Assembly (NCBI RefSeq): GCF_009763805.1 | Contig: NZ_CP046804.1 | Location: 2,666,001 to 2,730,000 of the forward strand | Source: Vibrio cidicii | Lineage (GTDB): Bacteria; Pseudomonadota; Gammaproteobacteria; Enterobacterales; Vibrionaceae | Direction: 5' to 3' | Length of the DNA stretch: 64,000 bases | Shown here: positions 1 through 21,932 of the stretch, in pieces | Position numbering within the stretch: the first letter of the stretch is position 1 | How the letters are laid out: every line of letters begins with the position of its first letter | Made by a program: the position numbers and the translations under genes | Notes under the pieces: model-generated | What the model was told of the DNA's origin: nothing | The model's input: only the letters and a program-made list of their open reading frames with translations | Databases searched by the model: none

Positions 1-2875
<2,875 letters not shown>

Positions 2876-3180
2876 ATACAACCCGAAAGGGTCTTTACGT
2901 TAAACAACCAAGGTTGCTATCTCATTATTTGAATGAGCGAGATAGCTTTGATTTGCCGGACTCAATTTTGAATCGTCACTGTAAGTGACATTCCCAAGAA
3001 CACTTGAATGTGTTTGTTGGTGTTTGTCTTAAAGACAAACATTGAGAACTTTACAAGCAATCTATCAATGAAGATAAATTACTTTGTCAGCTTTCCAAAT
3101 TGTTAAAGAGCAATAATAGCTCGAAGCATTTGCTTCAAAACCATCAATCTGTGTGAACACTCATCGCAATAATCATCGTA
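2876..3180 (-). other. 16S-23S spacer of operon A, without tRNA
   Basis: This spacer of about 305 bases contains no cloverleaf or tRNA-like sequence, unlike the spacers of operons B and C. It has a boxA-type antitermination element (GCTCTTTAACA on the minus strand, 3101-3111). The stretch next to the 16S 3' end (about 3140-3180) is complementary to the 16S leader and would form the RNase III processing stem. Confidence 0.9.
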
Positions 3181-4725
<1,545 letters not shown>

Positions 4726-4876
4726 AAAGTTTTTTTGAAGCTTTCGCTTCGGCTCAATGAATACTGAATAAATTGACTGTGCTCGATACCGAAGTATCAA
4801 ATTGGTCACTCAGTTCATTGATAAATCTTTTTCGATTATCATCAACGAGTGCCCACACAGATTGATAGGTTTATAT

Positions 4877-4952
4877 TGTTAAAGAGCTTTGCTTTCAGCG
4901 CCTTAGCACTTAAGCAGGACGCGTATAATACGCGATTGACTTTGTAAGTCAA
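4877..4952 (-). promoter_or_regulatory. rrn operon A promoter and leader boxA
   Basis: On the minus strand there is a -35 TTGACT (4947-4952), a 16-base spacer and a -10 TATTAT (4925-4930). The leader boxA GCTCTTTAACA is at 4877-4887. The -10 lies inside a CGCGTATTATACGCG palindrome. The terminator of operon B ends directly upstream of the -35. Only this one promoter is seen for operon A. Confidence 0.8.
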
Positions 4953-5008
4953 CATAAAACTCTAATTTTTTAGAACTTTATGGTGACTCGTCTATTGCTA
5001 GACCAGTC
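4953..5008 (-). terminator. Terminator of rrn operon B
   Basis: Two hairpins follow the 5S gene on the minus strand. The first spans 4985-5008 (stem GACT-G-GTCTA with a GCAA loop). The second is a short TCTAA/TTAGA stem followed by TTTTATG that runs into the next promoter. The second hairpin recurs after operon C; the first differs in sequence. Confidence 0.7.
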
Positions 5009-5016
5009 GAATTCAA

Positions 5017-5135
5017 AGCCTGGCGATGTTCTACTCTCACATGGGGAAACCCCACACTACCATCGACGCTGTTTCGTTTCACTTCTGAGTTCGGGATGGA
5101 ATCAGGTGGGTCCAAAACGCTATGGTCGCCAAGCA
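5017..5135 (-). rRNA. rrf: 5S ribosomal RNA, operon B
   Basis: About 119 nt on the minus strand, beginning TGCTTGGCGACC and ending CGCCAGGC, so the two ends form the terminal 5S helix. It is the last gene of operon B. It differs from the operon C 5S at single positions (for example GGGGTTTCCCC versus GGGGCTTCCCC). Confidence 0.95.
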
Positions 5136-5281
5136 AATTCTTTCTCTCTATTTCTAGAGAATAATTCGGAAAGCTGATGCTGTTGCTCTTCCTAGTACCT
5201 AGGTCCTAGCAACCGCTGTTCTCTTTTACACATTCAATTTGTTCTTGCTTTGAGTCCACCAAAACCCTTTGGGTGTTGTAT

Positions 5282-8166
<2,885 letters not shown>

Positions 8167-8392
8167 ATACAACCCGAAAGGGTCTTTACGTTAAACAACC
8201 AAGGTTGCTATCTCATTATTTGAATGAGCGAGATAGCTTTGATTTGCCGGACTCAATTTTGAATCGTCACTGTAAGTGACATTCCCAAGAACACTTGAAT
8301 GTGTTTTGTTGGTGTTTGTCATAAAGACAAACATTGAGAACTTTACAAGCAATCTATCCATAAAGATAAATTACTTTGTCAGCTTTCCAAAT

Positions 8393-8403
8393 TGTTAAAG
8401 AGC
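8393..8403 (-). promoter_or_regulatory. Spacer boxA, operon B
   Basis: GCTCTTTAACA on the minus strand between the spacer tRNAs and the 23S gene. The same element is in the spacers of operon A (3101-3111) and operon C (13900-13910). It is a known Nus-factor antitermination element of rRNA transcription. Confidence 0.75.
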
Positions 8404-8465
8404 AAGATTTAACTTTCTATTGAAAGAAACCATGTTTAAAAGCACTCATTGAATGCGCTTAAAGA

Positions 8466-8541
8466 TGGTGGAGCTATGCGGGATCGAACCGCAGACCTCC
8501 TGCGTGCAAGGCAGGCGCTCTCCCAGCTGAGCTATAGCCCC
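8466..8541 (-). tRNA. alaT: tRNA-Ala(UGC)
   Basis: A 76-nt cloverleaf on the minus strand with encoded CCA end. The anticodon stem-loop is CCTGC-CTTGCAC-GCAGG with anticodon TGC. It lies in the operon B spacer, downstream of tRNA-Ile. Its acceptor stem differs by one wobble base from the tRNA-Ala of operon C. Confidence 0.97.
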
Positions 8542-8549
8542 ATCAATAG

Positions 8550-8626
8550 TGGTGGGTCTGAGTGGACTCGAACCACCGACCTTACGCTTATCAGGCGTAC
8601 GCTCTAACCACCTGAGCTACAGACCC
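8550..8626 (-). tRNA. ileT: tRNA-Ile(GAU)
   Basis: A 77-nt cloverleaf on the minus strand with encoded CCA and anticodon GAT. It is the first tRNA after the 16S gene of operon B and is followed by tRNA-Ala, the classic Ile-Ala spacer arrangement. Confidence 0.97.
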
Positions 8627-8688
8627 ACTAGATGCTCTAATCTAAACCGTATCAATCTGTGTGAACACTCATCGCAATAATCATCGTA

Positions 8689-10233
<1,545 letters not shown>

Positions 10234-10427
10234 AAAGTTTTTTGAAGCTTGCGCTTCGGCTCAATGAATACTGAATAAATTGACTGTGCTCTTATTGGTT
10301 TTCACTTTTAAAAAAGTGAAACAAAACAGCTCAAGGCTGTTACCAACTTGATTTGGTCACTCAGTTCATTGATAAATCTTTTGCGATTATCATCAACGAG
10401 TGCCCACACAGATTGATAGGTTTATAT

Positions 10428-10503
10428 TGTTAAAGAGCTTTGCTTTCAGTGCGTTAGCACGTAGGCAGGACGCGTATATTACGCTTCACACCGTGAAAGT
10501 CAA
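10428..10503 (-). promoter_or_regulatory. rrn operon B promoter and leader boxA
   Basis: On the minus strand there is a -35 TTGACT (10498-10503), a 16-base spacer and a -10 TAATAT (10476-10481). Leader boxA GCTCTTTAACA is at 10428-10438. The region 10234-10427 is untranslated leader, including the strand that pairs with the spacer to form the 16S processing stem. Confidence 0.8.
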
Positions 10504-10560
10504 CATAAAACTCTAAGTTTTTTAGAGCCCTATGGTGACTTGCTTAAAAGTTAAGCAAGT
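10504..10560 (-). terminator. Terminator of rrn operon C
   Basis: The minus strand has a perfect 9-bp hairpin (ACTTGCTTA ... TAAGCAAGT, 10538-10560). A CTCTAA/TTAGAG hairpin follows, with TTTTATG that abuts the -35 of operon B. Termination of one operon and initiation of the next share this short stretch. Confidence 0.7.
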
Positions 10561-10569
10561 GCAAATTAA

Positions 10570-10688
10570 AGCCTGGCGATGTTCTACTCTCACATGGGGA
10601 AGCCCCACACTACCATCGACGCTGTTTCGTTTCACTTCTGAGTTCGGGATGGAGTCAGGTGGGTCCAAAACGCTATGGTCGCCAAGCA
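10570..10688 (-). rRNA. rrf: 5S ribosomal RNA, operon C
   Basis: About 119 nt on the minus strand, with the same ends as the operon B copy (TGCTTGGCGACC ... CGCCAGGC) and a few single-base differences. Confidence 0.95.
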
Positions 10689-10795
10689 AATTCTTTCTCT
10701 CTATTTCTAGAGAATAATCTGGAAAGCTGTTTAAGTTCTCTACACATTCAATTCGTTCTTGTATCGAGTCCACCAAAACCCTTTGGGTGTTGTAT

Positions 10796-13680
<2,885 letters not shown>

Positions 13681-14019
13681 ATACAACCCGAAAGGGTCTT
13701 TACGTTAAACAACCAAGGTTGCTATCTCATTATTTGAATGAGCGAGATAGCTTTGATTTGCCGGACTCAATTTTGAATCGTCACTTAAAAGTGACATTCC
13801 CAAGAACACTTGAATGTGTTTTGTTGGTGTTTGTCTTAAAGACAAACATTGAGAACTTTACAAACAACAATAAATTGTTGTTTTGTCAGCTTTCCAAATT
13901 GTTAAAGAGCAATGTCGTTTCTCGATGAGAAACCACTTTTTAAAGATTTTCAGCGTCGTTAAAGGAACCATCCACATCAAGAGGAGGCTTGATTAAGCAA
14001 CACAAAAATATTTAAAGAG
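13681..14019 (-). other. tRNA-Val to 23S spacer of operon C
   Basis: About 340 bases of transcribed spacer. It contains a boxA element (GCTCTTTAACA on the minus strand, 13900-13910) and short hairpins, including a GAGATAGC pair near 13721-13755. I see no further gene in it. Confidence 0.8.
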
Positions 14020-14095
14020 TGGTGGGCGATACCGGGTTCGAACCAGTGACCCCCTGCTTGTAAGGCAGGTGCTCTCCCAACTGAGCTAATCGCCC
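14020..14095 (-). tRNA. valT: tRNA-Val(UAC)
   Basis: A 76-nt cloverleaf on the minus strand with encoded CCA. The anticodon stem-loop is CCTGC-CTTACAA-GCAGG, anticodon TAC. It is the last of four spacer tRNAs in operon C. Confidence 0.97.
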
Positions 14096-14109
14096 ATTGC
14101 ATTCAAGAA

Positions 14110-14185
14110 TGGTGGAGCTATGCGGGATCGAACCGCAGACCTCCTGCGTGCAAGGCAGGCGCTCTCCCAGCTGAGCTATAACCCC
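14110..14185 (-). tRNA. alaT: tRNA-Ala(UGC)
   Basis: A 76-nt cloverleaf on the minus strand with encoded CCA and anticodon TGC. It is the same species as the operon B tRNA-Ala apart from a C-to-T change at position 5, which gives a wobble pair in the acceptor stem. Confidence 0.97.
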
Positions 14186-14199
14186 AAATCTTGAAGTAA

Positions 14200-14275
14200 T
14201 GGTGGGTCGTGCAGGATTCGAACCTGCGACCAATTGATTAAAAGTCAACTGCTCTACCGACTGAGCTAACGACCC
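14200..14275 (-). tRNA. lysT: tRNA-Lys(UUU)
   Basis: A 76-nt cloverleaf on the minus strand with encoded CCA. The anticodon region is GTTGA-CTTTTAA-TCAAC, anticodon TTT. It is separated from tRNA-Glu by one base, so the two must be processed from a common precursor. Confidence 0.97.
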
Positions 14276-14276
14276 G

Positions 14277-14352
14277 TGGTATCCCGTAGGGGAGTCGAAC
14301 CCCTGTTACCGCCGTGAAAGGGCGGTGTCCTAGGCCTCTAGACGAACGGGAC
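14277..14352 (-). tRNA. gltT: tRNA-Glu(UUC)
   Basis: A 76-nt cloverleaf on the minus strand with encoded CCA. The anticodon stem-loop is CCGCC-CTTTCAC-GGCGG, anticodon TTC. It is the first spacer tRNA after the 16S gene of operon C. Confidence 0.97.
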
Positions 14353-14419
14353 ACTAAGATACTCTAAACTTTCTAAACCGTATCAATCTGTGTGAACACT
14401 CATCGCAATAATCATCGTA

Positions 14420-15962
<1,543 letters not shown>

Positions 15963-16538
15963 AAAGTTTTTTTGAAGCTTGCGCTTCGGCTCAATGAATA
16001 CTGAATAAATTGACTGTGCTCTTATTGGTTTTCACTTTTAAAAAAGTGAAACAAAACAGCTCAAGGCTGTTACCAACTTGATTTGGTCACTCAGTTCATT
16101 GATAAATCTTTTGCGATTATCATCAACGAGTGCCCACACAGATTGATAGGTTTATATTGTTAAAGAGCTTTTCCAACGACTTCCGAAACAGTCCGCTTCA
16201 TCGTCAGGGGTGCATATCTTACACCGTAACATTTGAGAGTCAAGAAGTTTTTTCTTTCTTTTTTCTCTCTTCACCAACTCGGCTGTGACTTGCGTCGCAC
16301 TCCGTGTCGGTGAAGCGGCATTATAGGGAGAAGTTTCTCGGGCGCAATACTTTTTTCTATTTTTCGATTTGAACGCTCAAACATTCAGCAAAATGGTGTT
16401 TTTTGTCGTTTTTTTCAGCACATTTGAAACCCATCACAGCAATTGGTTGGAAAAACGCCAAGCATAAACGTAAGATCCCTGTGTCTATTTTGTTAATAGT
16501 CACAACTCTTTTCTCTCTCCATTATGTAGTAAATAGAT
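15963..16538 (-). promoter_or_regulatory. rrn operon C leader with promoters P1 and P2
   Basis: Two promoters point left. P1 has -35 TTGCGC (16342-16347), a 16-base spacer and -10 TATAAT (16320-16325). It is preceded by an A/T-rich, UP-element-like tract (about 16348-16375) and followed by GC, as in stringent rrn P1 promoters. P2 has -35 TTGACT (16238-16243), 16 bases and -10 TAAGAT (16216-16221). Leader boxA is at 16158-16168. The stretch 16060-16150 pairs with the post-16S spacer to form the RNase III stem. Operons A and B have only a P2-like promoter, so C, the first of the series, is probably the main growth-rate-controlled entry. No coding gene is seen up to 16538. Confidence 0.8.
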
Positions 16539-16991
16539 ATGACGTATAAAAAAGCCATTCTGAGCGCAGTTTTAGCCATAGTGGGTGGGCTCATTCTTAC
16601 GCAGGTCGACGTTTCTCCTGCGATTAGTTTTGTTCTTGGTGTCGTCTGCACGTTTTTTATTTTCACTTTTCTTAACGACACACCAACACCAAGTAATGAT
16701 GATCCCGCAATTGCGACCAAAACCCTTTATGTAGGAAATCTACCTTATAAGTCGAACGAAACCGATATTCGTCAACTCTTCGCTCAGCACGGTGAAGTGT
16801 ATGCTGTGCGTCTGATGAAAGATAAACGGACGGGTAAACGACGAGGATTTGGTTTCGTTGTTATGGCAAGCACCGACGCACAACAAGCTGTAGATGCTTT
16901 AAATGAGAAGGAATACATCCAAAGAACTCTGAAAGTGCGTATCGCTAACGATCCGAAACCTCAGGAAGCGGATACACCTCTATCGGATTAA
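16539..16991 (+). CDS. Membrane-anchored RRM (RNA recognition motif) protein
   Basis: A 150-residue protein. Two hydrophobic segments (about residues 7-21 and 28-45) are joined by a short polar turn, so the N-terminus is probably a membrane hairpin. A single RRM fold follows from about residue 61 to 136, with RNP2 LYVGNL (63-68) and RNP1 KRRGFGFV (100-107), the aromatic residues that stack on RNA bases. The acidic, proline-rich tail (137-150) looks disordered. RRM proteins of this size are known in bacteria, and RNA binding is well supported, but targets are unknown and membrane attachment is my inference. The ribosome site is weak. The stop overlaps the convergent murI stop by four bases, and no terminator separates them. 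Confidence 0.85.
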   Translation: MTYKKAILSAVLAIVGGLILTQVDVSPAISFVLGVVCTFFIFTFLNDTPTPSNDDPAIATKTLYVGNLPYKSNETDIRQLFAQHGEVYAVRLMKDKRTGKRRGFGFVVMASTDAQQAVDALNEKEYIQRTLKVRIANDPKPQEADTPLSD

Positions 16992-17803
16992 ATCCCATAT
17001 CCATTACCGAAACGGTTCAGCGCTTGCTCTTCCCAGGGCTGCGCTGTACTGAAAATGCGCCACGTTTGGTTGTTTTGCCATGCTTCCAGAGCGGGTAGCA
17101 AAACTTGTACTCTTCTTGCAATCGCCTGACCTGAATCCACCAGCGCGATTTCTTCTCCGAGCACCTGCTGGATCTCTTCTTTTATCAGTGGGAAATGTGT
17201 ACAGCCTAAGACGGCGACGTCGACTTTATTGCGCATTGGTTGCAAGATGTCGGACAGTTCTTGCAAATCAATCGTTCGACCTCGCAGTTTCTCTTCGGCG
17301 ATATCAACCAACCGCGTCGACCCAAGCAGTTCCACCTCTTTTTCTTTGACAAAATCACGGATCAAATCATGAGTGTATTGCCGAGTCACTGTCGCGGGCG
17401 TTGCGATAAGTCCGACCGCACGGCTTGCTAGCAACGACGCAGGCTTAATGGCAGGCACAACGCCAACCACAGGTACAGCTAGCACGGATCTTAGACTTGG
17501 CAGAACGATGGTACTCGCGGTATTACAAGCAATGACCACGAGATCAATTGCAAACTGCTGCGTCATTTTGATCACAAGCGCATTGACCCTAGCAATCAGC
17601 GTCTCTTGCGACAGCTCACCATAGGGATAAGCTTCGTTGTCGAAAACGTAATAGTAGTTCAGCATCGGTAACAGGTTTTTGATTTCCTGAAATACCGATA
17701 GACCTCCGACTCCCGAGTCAAAGATGAGTACATTGGGCTGACTAAAACGCTTCACTCGACTATTCCGCTGATGAAAAACGCTCAGATCATACTCTCTCGT
17801 CAT
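16988..17803 (-). CDS. murI: Glutamate racemase
   Basis: Interconverts L- and D-glutamate to supply D-Glu for peptidoglycan. With the ATG at 17803 the protein has 271 residues. The motifs are DSGVGG (29-34), ACNTAS with catalytic Cys93, and GCTHFP with catalytic Cys201, the two-cysteine racemase pair. The reading frame stays open upstream to 17905, but that would overlap the preceding gene, so the ATG ten bases after its stop is preferred. A GTG at codon 17 is also possible. It follows the DUF71 gene closely and probably shares the btuB transcript. Its stop overlaps the opposing RRM gene. Confidence 0.93.
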   Translation of the reverse strand: MTREYDLSVFHQRNSRVKRFSQPNVLIFDSGVGGLSVFQEIKNLLPMLNYYYVFDNEAYPYGELSQETLIARVNALVIKMTQQFAIDLVVIACNTASTIVLPSLRSVLAVPVVGVVPAIKPASLLASRAVGLIATPATVTRQYTHDLIRDFVKEKEVELLGSTRLVDIAEEKLRGRTIDLQELSDILQPMRNKVDVAVLGCTHFPLIKEEIQQVLGEEIALVDSGQAIARRVQVLLPALEAWQNNQTWRIFSTAQPWEEQALNRFGNGYGI

Positions 17804-17813
17804 GATTTGGCAA

Positions 17814-18476
17814 TTAGCGCATCCGATATCTTTGATAGGTGAAGCGGCCATCGCTCTCTTTATCCAGCAGAGTGAGTAAGATTTCTTCTCGAAAGCAAGG
17901 CGCATTGACCACTAAGGTATGAAACTCACCATTCTCGCCGCACGGATCGATGTGTGCAGGAAGCTCTGTCAGTAGTGACTGGCTATACAAGCGCCCACAC
18001 CACTGTGATGAAAGGGATTCTCCATCCGTCGTGACAAGGATAGTTTTAATGCCCCTGTTGAGAATTTCGTTAGCCAGCATTCGGCTCGATTCTCCCATCA
18101 AAGGAAAAAGACATTGCCAGCCAGCAGGCTCAATGTAGCTGCGCCGATACTCAGCGATACCGTTGCAAAACATGTCACCAAACGCCACCGCATCGATTAC
18201 CATCCCCGATGCTTTAAGCCCAGAGACGATAGTGCTTTGATAGATTGGATTGGGAGGAAACACGTCGGGCAGGGCGATTTTGATCAAAGAAAGCCCCATC
18301 AACTCCGCTTGCTTTTCAACTACCGCTAGCGGCGTTGCCTGAAAAGGAACTTCGCTGCCAACGTACGTCGTATAAAGTGCGACCACTTGATAAGCAGGGT
18401 CATCAAGCAGCCTTAATAAGGTTAAGGTCGAATCCTTACCGGAAGACCAGCTAATCACAACGTTCTTTTTTTGCAT
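17814..18476 (-). CDS. DUF71/COG2102 PP-loop ATPase, predicted B12-salvage amidoligase
   Basis: A 220-residue adenine nucleotide alpha-hydrolase of the Dph6-like DUF71 family. The N-terminus has the PP-loop SSGKDST (about 10-16) that binds ATP for adenylation. The family includes eukaryotic and archaeal diphthamide synthetase. A bacterial subgroup was predicted by comparative genomics to act in cobalamin salvage. Here the gene sits directly downstream of btuB and its cobalamin riboswitch, which agrees with that prediction. An in-frame TTG at 18494 would put the start inside the btuB terminator; the ATG at 18476 has an AGG seven bases upstream and is preferred. The exact substrate is not shown by the sequence. 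Confidence 0.85.
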   Translation of the reverse strand: MQKKNVVISWSSGKDSTLTLLRLLDDPAYQVVALYTTYVGSEVPFQATPLAVVEKQAELMGLSLIKIALPDVFPPNPIYQSTIVSGLKASGMVIDAVAFGDMFCNGIAEYRRSYIEPAGWQCLFPLMGESSRMLANEILNRGIKTILVTTDGESLSSQWCGRLYSQSLLTELPAHIDPCGENGEFHTLVVNAPCFREEILLTLLDKESDGRFTYQRYRMR

Positions 18477-18485
18477 CTGATGACC

Positions 18486-18513
18486 TAAAAACAAAACCGC
18501 CCGAAGGCGGCTT
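18486..18513 (-). terminator. Terminator between btuB and the DUF71 gene
   Basis: Minus-strand hairpin with stem CCGCC, loop TTCG and stem GGCGG (18497-18510), followed by TTTTGTTTTT. The ribosome site of the next gene begins right after the T-run, so read-through probably sets the level of the DUF71 and murI messages. Confidence 0.8.
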
Positions 18514-18517
18514 AAGG

Positions 18518-20368
18518 TTAAAACTGGTAACTCGCATTCAAGTAATACGCTCTTTCTGGAGAACGATAACCGCCTGCCGTTTCGTACTGTTCGTTAAATA
18601 GGTTTTCAACACGAGTGCGAACAATAAACGTGTCACTTACCCAGTACCCCACTGAGACATCCCACAAATTCGTCGATGAAAGGTAATCATCGGCAGTTGC
18701 CTCTGCTTTTGGCAAATCCAGACGTTTACCTGTAAAGGTATAGGTCGTGCTCAAGTCAAAGTCACCGAATTGCGCCGAGGTGATCCACTTGTAGTTCTGT
18801 TTCGCACGGCGAGCCAACTGAACACCGTTATCATCTTCATGATCTTTAAATTCGGCCACTAACGTATGGTTAACTGGACCTGTATCAAAGTTAACATCCA
18901 ATTCCACACCTTTGATACGCGCGTCTGTATTCAATGAACAACCACCAAAACTCACCACATCACAAATAGCGCCGTTTGGATCGGAATACCAAATGATCAG
19001 ATTATCAACTTTGTTGTCGTACGCCGACAAACTCACTCGAGCCAGAGAATATGTTGCATCAAACCCGACTTCGGCATTTTTCGACTTTTCCGGCTGAAGA
19101 TCTGGCGACGTTGATAATTGGGTGTATGTCGGTGCCTTGAACGCCGTTCCGTAGCTCGCTCTCACTCGGTAGTTCGAGTTGATTTGATACCCCGTTGCGA
19201 GCGACCACGTTGTGTAGTCGTCATACTTATCATGCTTGTCGTAACGCACATTGGCTTCAACAATCCAGTTGTTCACCGTGAATCGGCCCGAAGCAAACGC
19301 TCCTTTGGTATCACGGCTCTCTCCCGCTAATTTATGAGCAGAACCGTAGCTCAGTGCATCATCATCTAGAGATTCGCGGCGCCCATCAACCCCACTGCCT
19401 AACTCAACATGCTCATTCAATTGATAGATATTGGCCCATTGAATCTGGGTCAGATCGATATTGGCACGAGTACTGGCGTTGTCCTTACCTTCACTTTGGC
19501 TGTAATCGCGCGTATCGGTTTGTTGATAATTAAGAGAAAGCAAACTCCTAAGCTTGCTGCCTTCATAGTTCAACTGGCCAGTAAAACTCTGATTGTCGGA
19601 GAAACCGTGGTTAAGCGTACCGAAAGAGTTGTATTCCACATCGCTGGCAAACCAACTAGCTGATAGATACCCCAACCAGTTGTCATTGAAGCGATGTTCA
19701 TAGCCGCCCATCAGATTCTGGTTTTCGTAACCATAGTCCACGCCTGTCTGGATGCTTTTTATATCGTAACCATCGGTTTTCTCAAAACCAGCCGCCAGTT
19801 GTAGATGCCCCTGCTCGTTAACATCCGCCTTTGCGACGACCTCTCCTTTACGAGATTGGTTACTGCCAACCCCAACGGTTACTTGCTTGAGACTATTTCC
19901 ACGATGAGAACGAGTAATAATGTTGATCACGCCACCGACGGCATCGGAGCCATACACAGCGGCACCAGGGCCACGAATCACTTCCAAGCGTTCAACCAAG
20001 CCAAGTGGAAAATGATTGATCTCCACACCACCCGCGGCAGAGTTCACCCGCACGCCATCCACCAAAATCAGAACGTGACCACTGTTGGTACCACGCATAA
20101 AGACAGAAGCTTTATGGCCTCGACCACCATTTTGGCCGATTTCCACTCCGGGAACACGACGCAATACTTCGACCAAAGAGTTGGCTTGATACTCTGCAAT
20201 CTCCTCGCGCGCAATAACCGTCGTTGCAGATAGAACTGAGGCCTGATCCTGCTCAAAGCGATTCGCCGTCACGACAACGGTATCATTCGCTTGAACTTCT
20301 TTGGCTTGTAAATAAGAGATAGGGGTAAGCAGCGATGCTACTGAGATCGCCAGAAGAGACTTTTTCAT
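18518..20368 (-). CDS. btuB: Vitamin B12 outer-membrane receptor BtuB
   Basis: A TonB-dependent transporter of 616 residues that takes cobalamin across the outer membrane. It has a signal peptide (about 1-22, ending LQA), a TonB box DTVVVTA (29-35), a plug domain with RGPGAAVYGSDAVGGVINI, a 22-strand barrel, and a C-terminal phenylalanine typical of outer-membrane proteins. The length matches the family. A cobalamin riboswitch precedes it (20424-20593). It heads a run with the DUF71 gene and murI. Confidence 0.95.
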   Translation of the reverse strand: MKKSLLAISVASLLTPISYLQAKEVQANDTVVVTANRFEQDQASVLSATTVIAREEIAEYQANSLVEVLRRVPGVEIGQNGGRGHKASVFMRGTNSGHVLILVDGVRVNSAAGGVEINHFPLGLVERLEVIRGPGAAVYGSDAVGGVINIITRSHRGNSLKQVTVGVGSNQSRKGEVVAKADVNEQGHLQLAAGFEKTDGYDIKSIQTGVDYGYENQNLMGGYEHRFNDNWLGYLSASWFASDVEYNSFGTLNHGFSDNQSFTGQLNYEGSKLRSLLSLNYQQTDTRDYSQSEGKDNASTRANIDLTQIQWANIYQLNEHVELGSGVDGRRESLDDDALSYGSAHKLAGESRDTKGAFASGRFTVNNWIVEANVRYDKHDKYDDYTTWSLATGYQINSNYRVRASYGTAFKAPTYTQLSTSPDLQPEKSKNAEVGFDATYSLARVSLSAYDNKVDNLIIWYSDPNGAICDVVSFGGCSLNTDARIKGVELDVNFDTGPVNHTLVAEFKDHEDDNGVQLARRAKQNYKWITSAQFGDFDLSTTYTFTGKRLDLPKAEATADDYLSSTNLWDVSVGYWVSDTFIVRTRVENLFNEQYETAGGYRSPERAYYLNASYQF

Positions 20369-20423
20369 GTTGTAATCCTAAATCGCGTAAATCCCACCAA
20401 GCCTCTACATACAAGGCCTAGCT

Positions 20424-20593
20424 GCTGGCAGGTATTCGGACTCAAGAGCTGTTAACCTACTCACTCGACTTCCCACACGATTCCTAGTGCAGTGTCTTAT
20501 TAAGCTTTCGTTCTCTATTACCGCTGCGCGTCAGTTCCGGATTCACACCGGATTCCCTTTTCAGCCATCTATACTTCCAGATAGCACCAGCTT
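20424..20593 (-). promoter_or_regulatory. Cobalamin (adenosylcobalamin) riboswitch
   Basis: On the minus strand the leader has the closing stem GCTGG ... CCAGC (20589-20593 with 20424-20428). It also has the conserved GGGAATCCGGTG core (about 20545-20560), CTGACGCGCAGCGGT, and the B12 box GAGTCCGAATACCTGCC ahead of the gene. This is the class that represses btuB when cobalamin is bound. The start codon lies 55 bases further on, with AGGA as ribosome site. Confidence 0.95.
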
Positions 20594-20757
20594 GAAGCGC
20601 ATACTATTAAGTGATTGATTATTTGTCCAGCGACAATTGGATTAAGTGATATTTTTACACAGCAGCCTCAATCAATTTTTTCTTGAGGCTGGACAATGAC
20701 GAGGGATTGAATAAAATCTGCGCTCTTTATTTTTACGCACCCAAAAGGTAACTATTC

Positions 20758-21868
20758 ATGGCGACTCTTGATGTAAACCCACAGCGCTACCAAGCTCAGT
20801 TGGCAGAAAAAGTGCAACGTTTAACCGATATGTTCGCACCTTACCAAGCTCCAGAGCTGGAAGTGTTTGAGTCCCCTGAGCAGCATTATCGCATGCGCGC
20901 AGAGTTTCGTGTGTGGCACGAAGGGGACGAGATGTATTACATCATGTTCAATCAAGAGACACGCGAAAAATACCGTGTGGACCAGTTTCCCCGCCGCCAG
21001 TCGCCTGATCAACGATTTAATGCCACTGCTTATCGAAGCCATGCAAGGCAATGAATCGCTACGCCGCAAACTGTTCCAAGTCGACTTCCTCTCCACATTG
21101 AGCGGCGAGATTCTCGTTTCGCTGCTTTACCATCGCCAATTGGACGACGCTTGGATCGAAAACGCCAAAACGCTGAAACAACGCCTAAACGACGAAGGGT
21201 TTAACCTCAATCTGATTGGCCGTGCGCGTAAAATGAAAATTGTCCTCGACCGCGACTACGTGATCGAGAAGCTGGATGTAAACGGCAAGCCTTATATCTA
21301 CCAACAAGTGGAAAACAGTTTCACGCAGCCAAACGGCAAAGTCGCGGAAAAAATGCTGGCATGGGCGGTCGACTGCACTCAAGAGAGCCAAGGCGATTTA
21401 CTGGAACTCTACTGCGGCAACGGCAATTTCTCGCTAGCGCTGGCGCAAAACTTTGAACGCGTACTGGCCACAGAGCTGGCAAAACCATCGGTGGAATCGG
21501 CGCAATACAACATTGCCGCCAACAAAATTGAGAACGTGCAGATCATCCGTATGTCAGCGGAAGAGTTTACCGAAGCGATGGAAGGCAAACGCGAGTTTCG
21601 CCGCCTTAAAGATGCGGGCGTAGATTTGAAGAGCTACAACTGCAATACGATTTTTGTCGATCCACCGCGCGCAGGTATGGACATCGACACCTGTAAAATG
21701 GTGCAAGGCTATGAACGCATTTTGTACATTTCGTGCAACCCAGAGACCCTGCTCGAGAACCTCGAAATCCTGAGCGAAACCCACACCATTACTCGCTTCG
21801 CTCTGTTTGACCAGTTCCCTTACACCCACCATATGGAAGCTGGCGTGATGCTAGAGCGTAAATCCTAG
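20758..21868 (+). CDS. trmA: tRNA (uracil-54-C5)-methyltransferase TrmA, broken by one +1 frameshift
   Basis: Makes ribothymidine at position 54 of tRNA (and modifies tmRNA) using SAM. The first 75 codons (from the ATG at 20758, ribosome site AAGGT) match TrmA through DQFP. An extra base near 20986-20992 then shifts the frame, and the rest continues to 21868. The second part has the SAM motif [22 protein letters not shown] and the catalytic cysteine in YISCNPETL. Removing one base restores a 369-residue protein, the normal length. The change fits the GAAC-to-GAAAC pattern seen in nine other genes, so it is likely a sequence error rather than a real pseudogene. Confidence 0.9.
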
Positions 21869-21882
21869 TCTTTCGGAACAAT

Positions 21883-21910
21883 AAAAAACGAGCCACTTGG
21901 CTCGTTTTTT
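21883..21910. terminator. Bidirectional terminator between trmA and yijD
   Basis: Stem CGAGCC with loop ACTT and stem GGCTCG, flanked by six A on one side and six T on the other, so it can end both the rightward trmA and the leftward yijD transcripts. Confidence 0.9.
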
Positions 21911-21932
21911 ATTGGCTGCTTTCAGCTTAATC

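Noticed and set aside
2876..3180. Search for a spacer tRNA in operon A.
   Set aside because: No cloverleaf, anticodon stem or CCA end is present; the spacer is truly without tRNA.
17804..17905. Longer N-terminus of MurI.
   Set aside because: It overlaps the end of the DUF71 gene and has no similarity to MurI; the start at 17803 gives the family length.
20758..21868. trmA and the other nine broken genes as real pseudogenes or programmed frameshifts.
   Set aside because: Ten unrelated housekeeping genes would need the same +1 change in the same four-base context. No slippery heptamer, stop-proximal signal or stimulatory structure is seen, and a non-coding rRNA has the same event.
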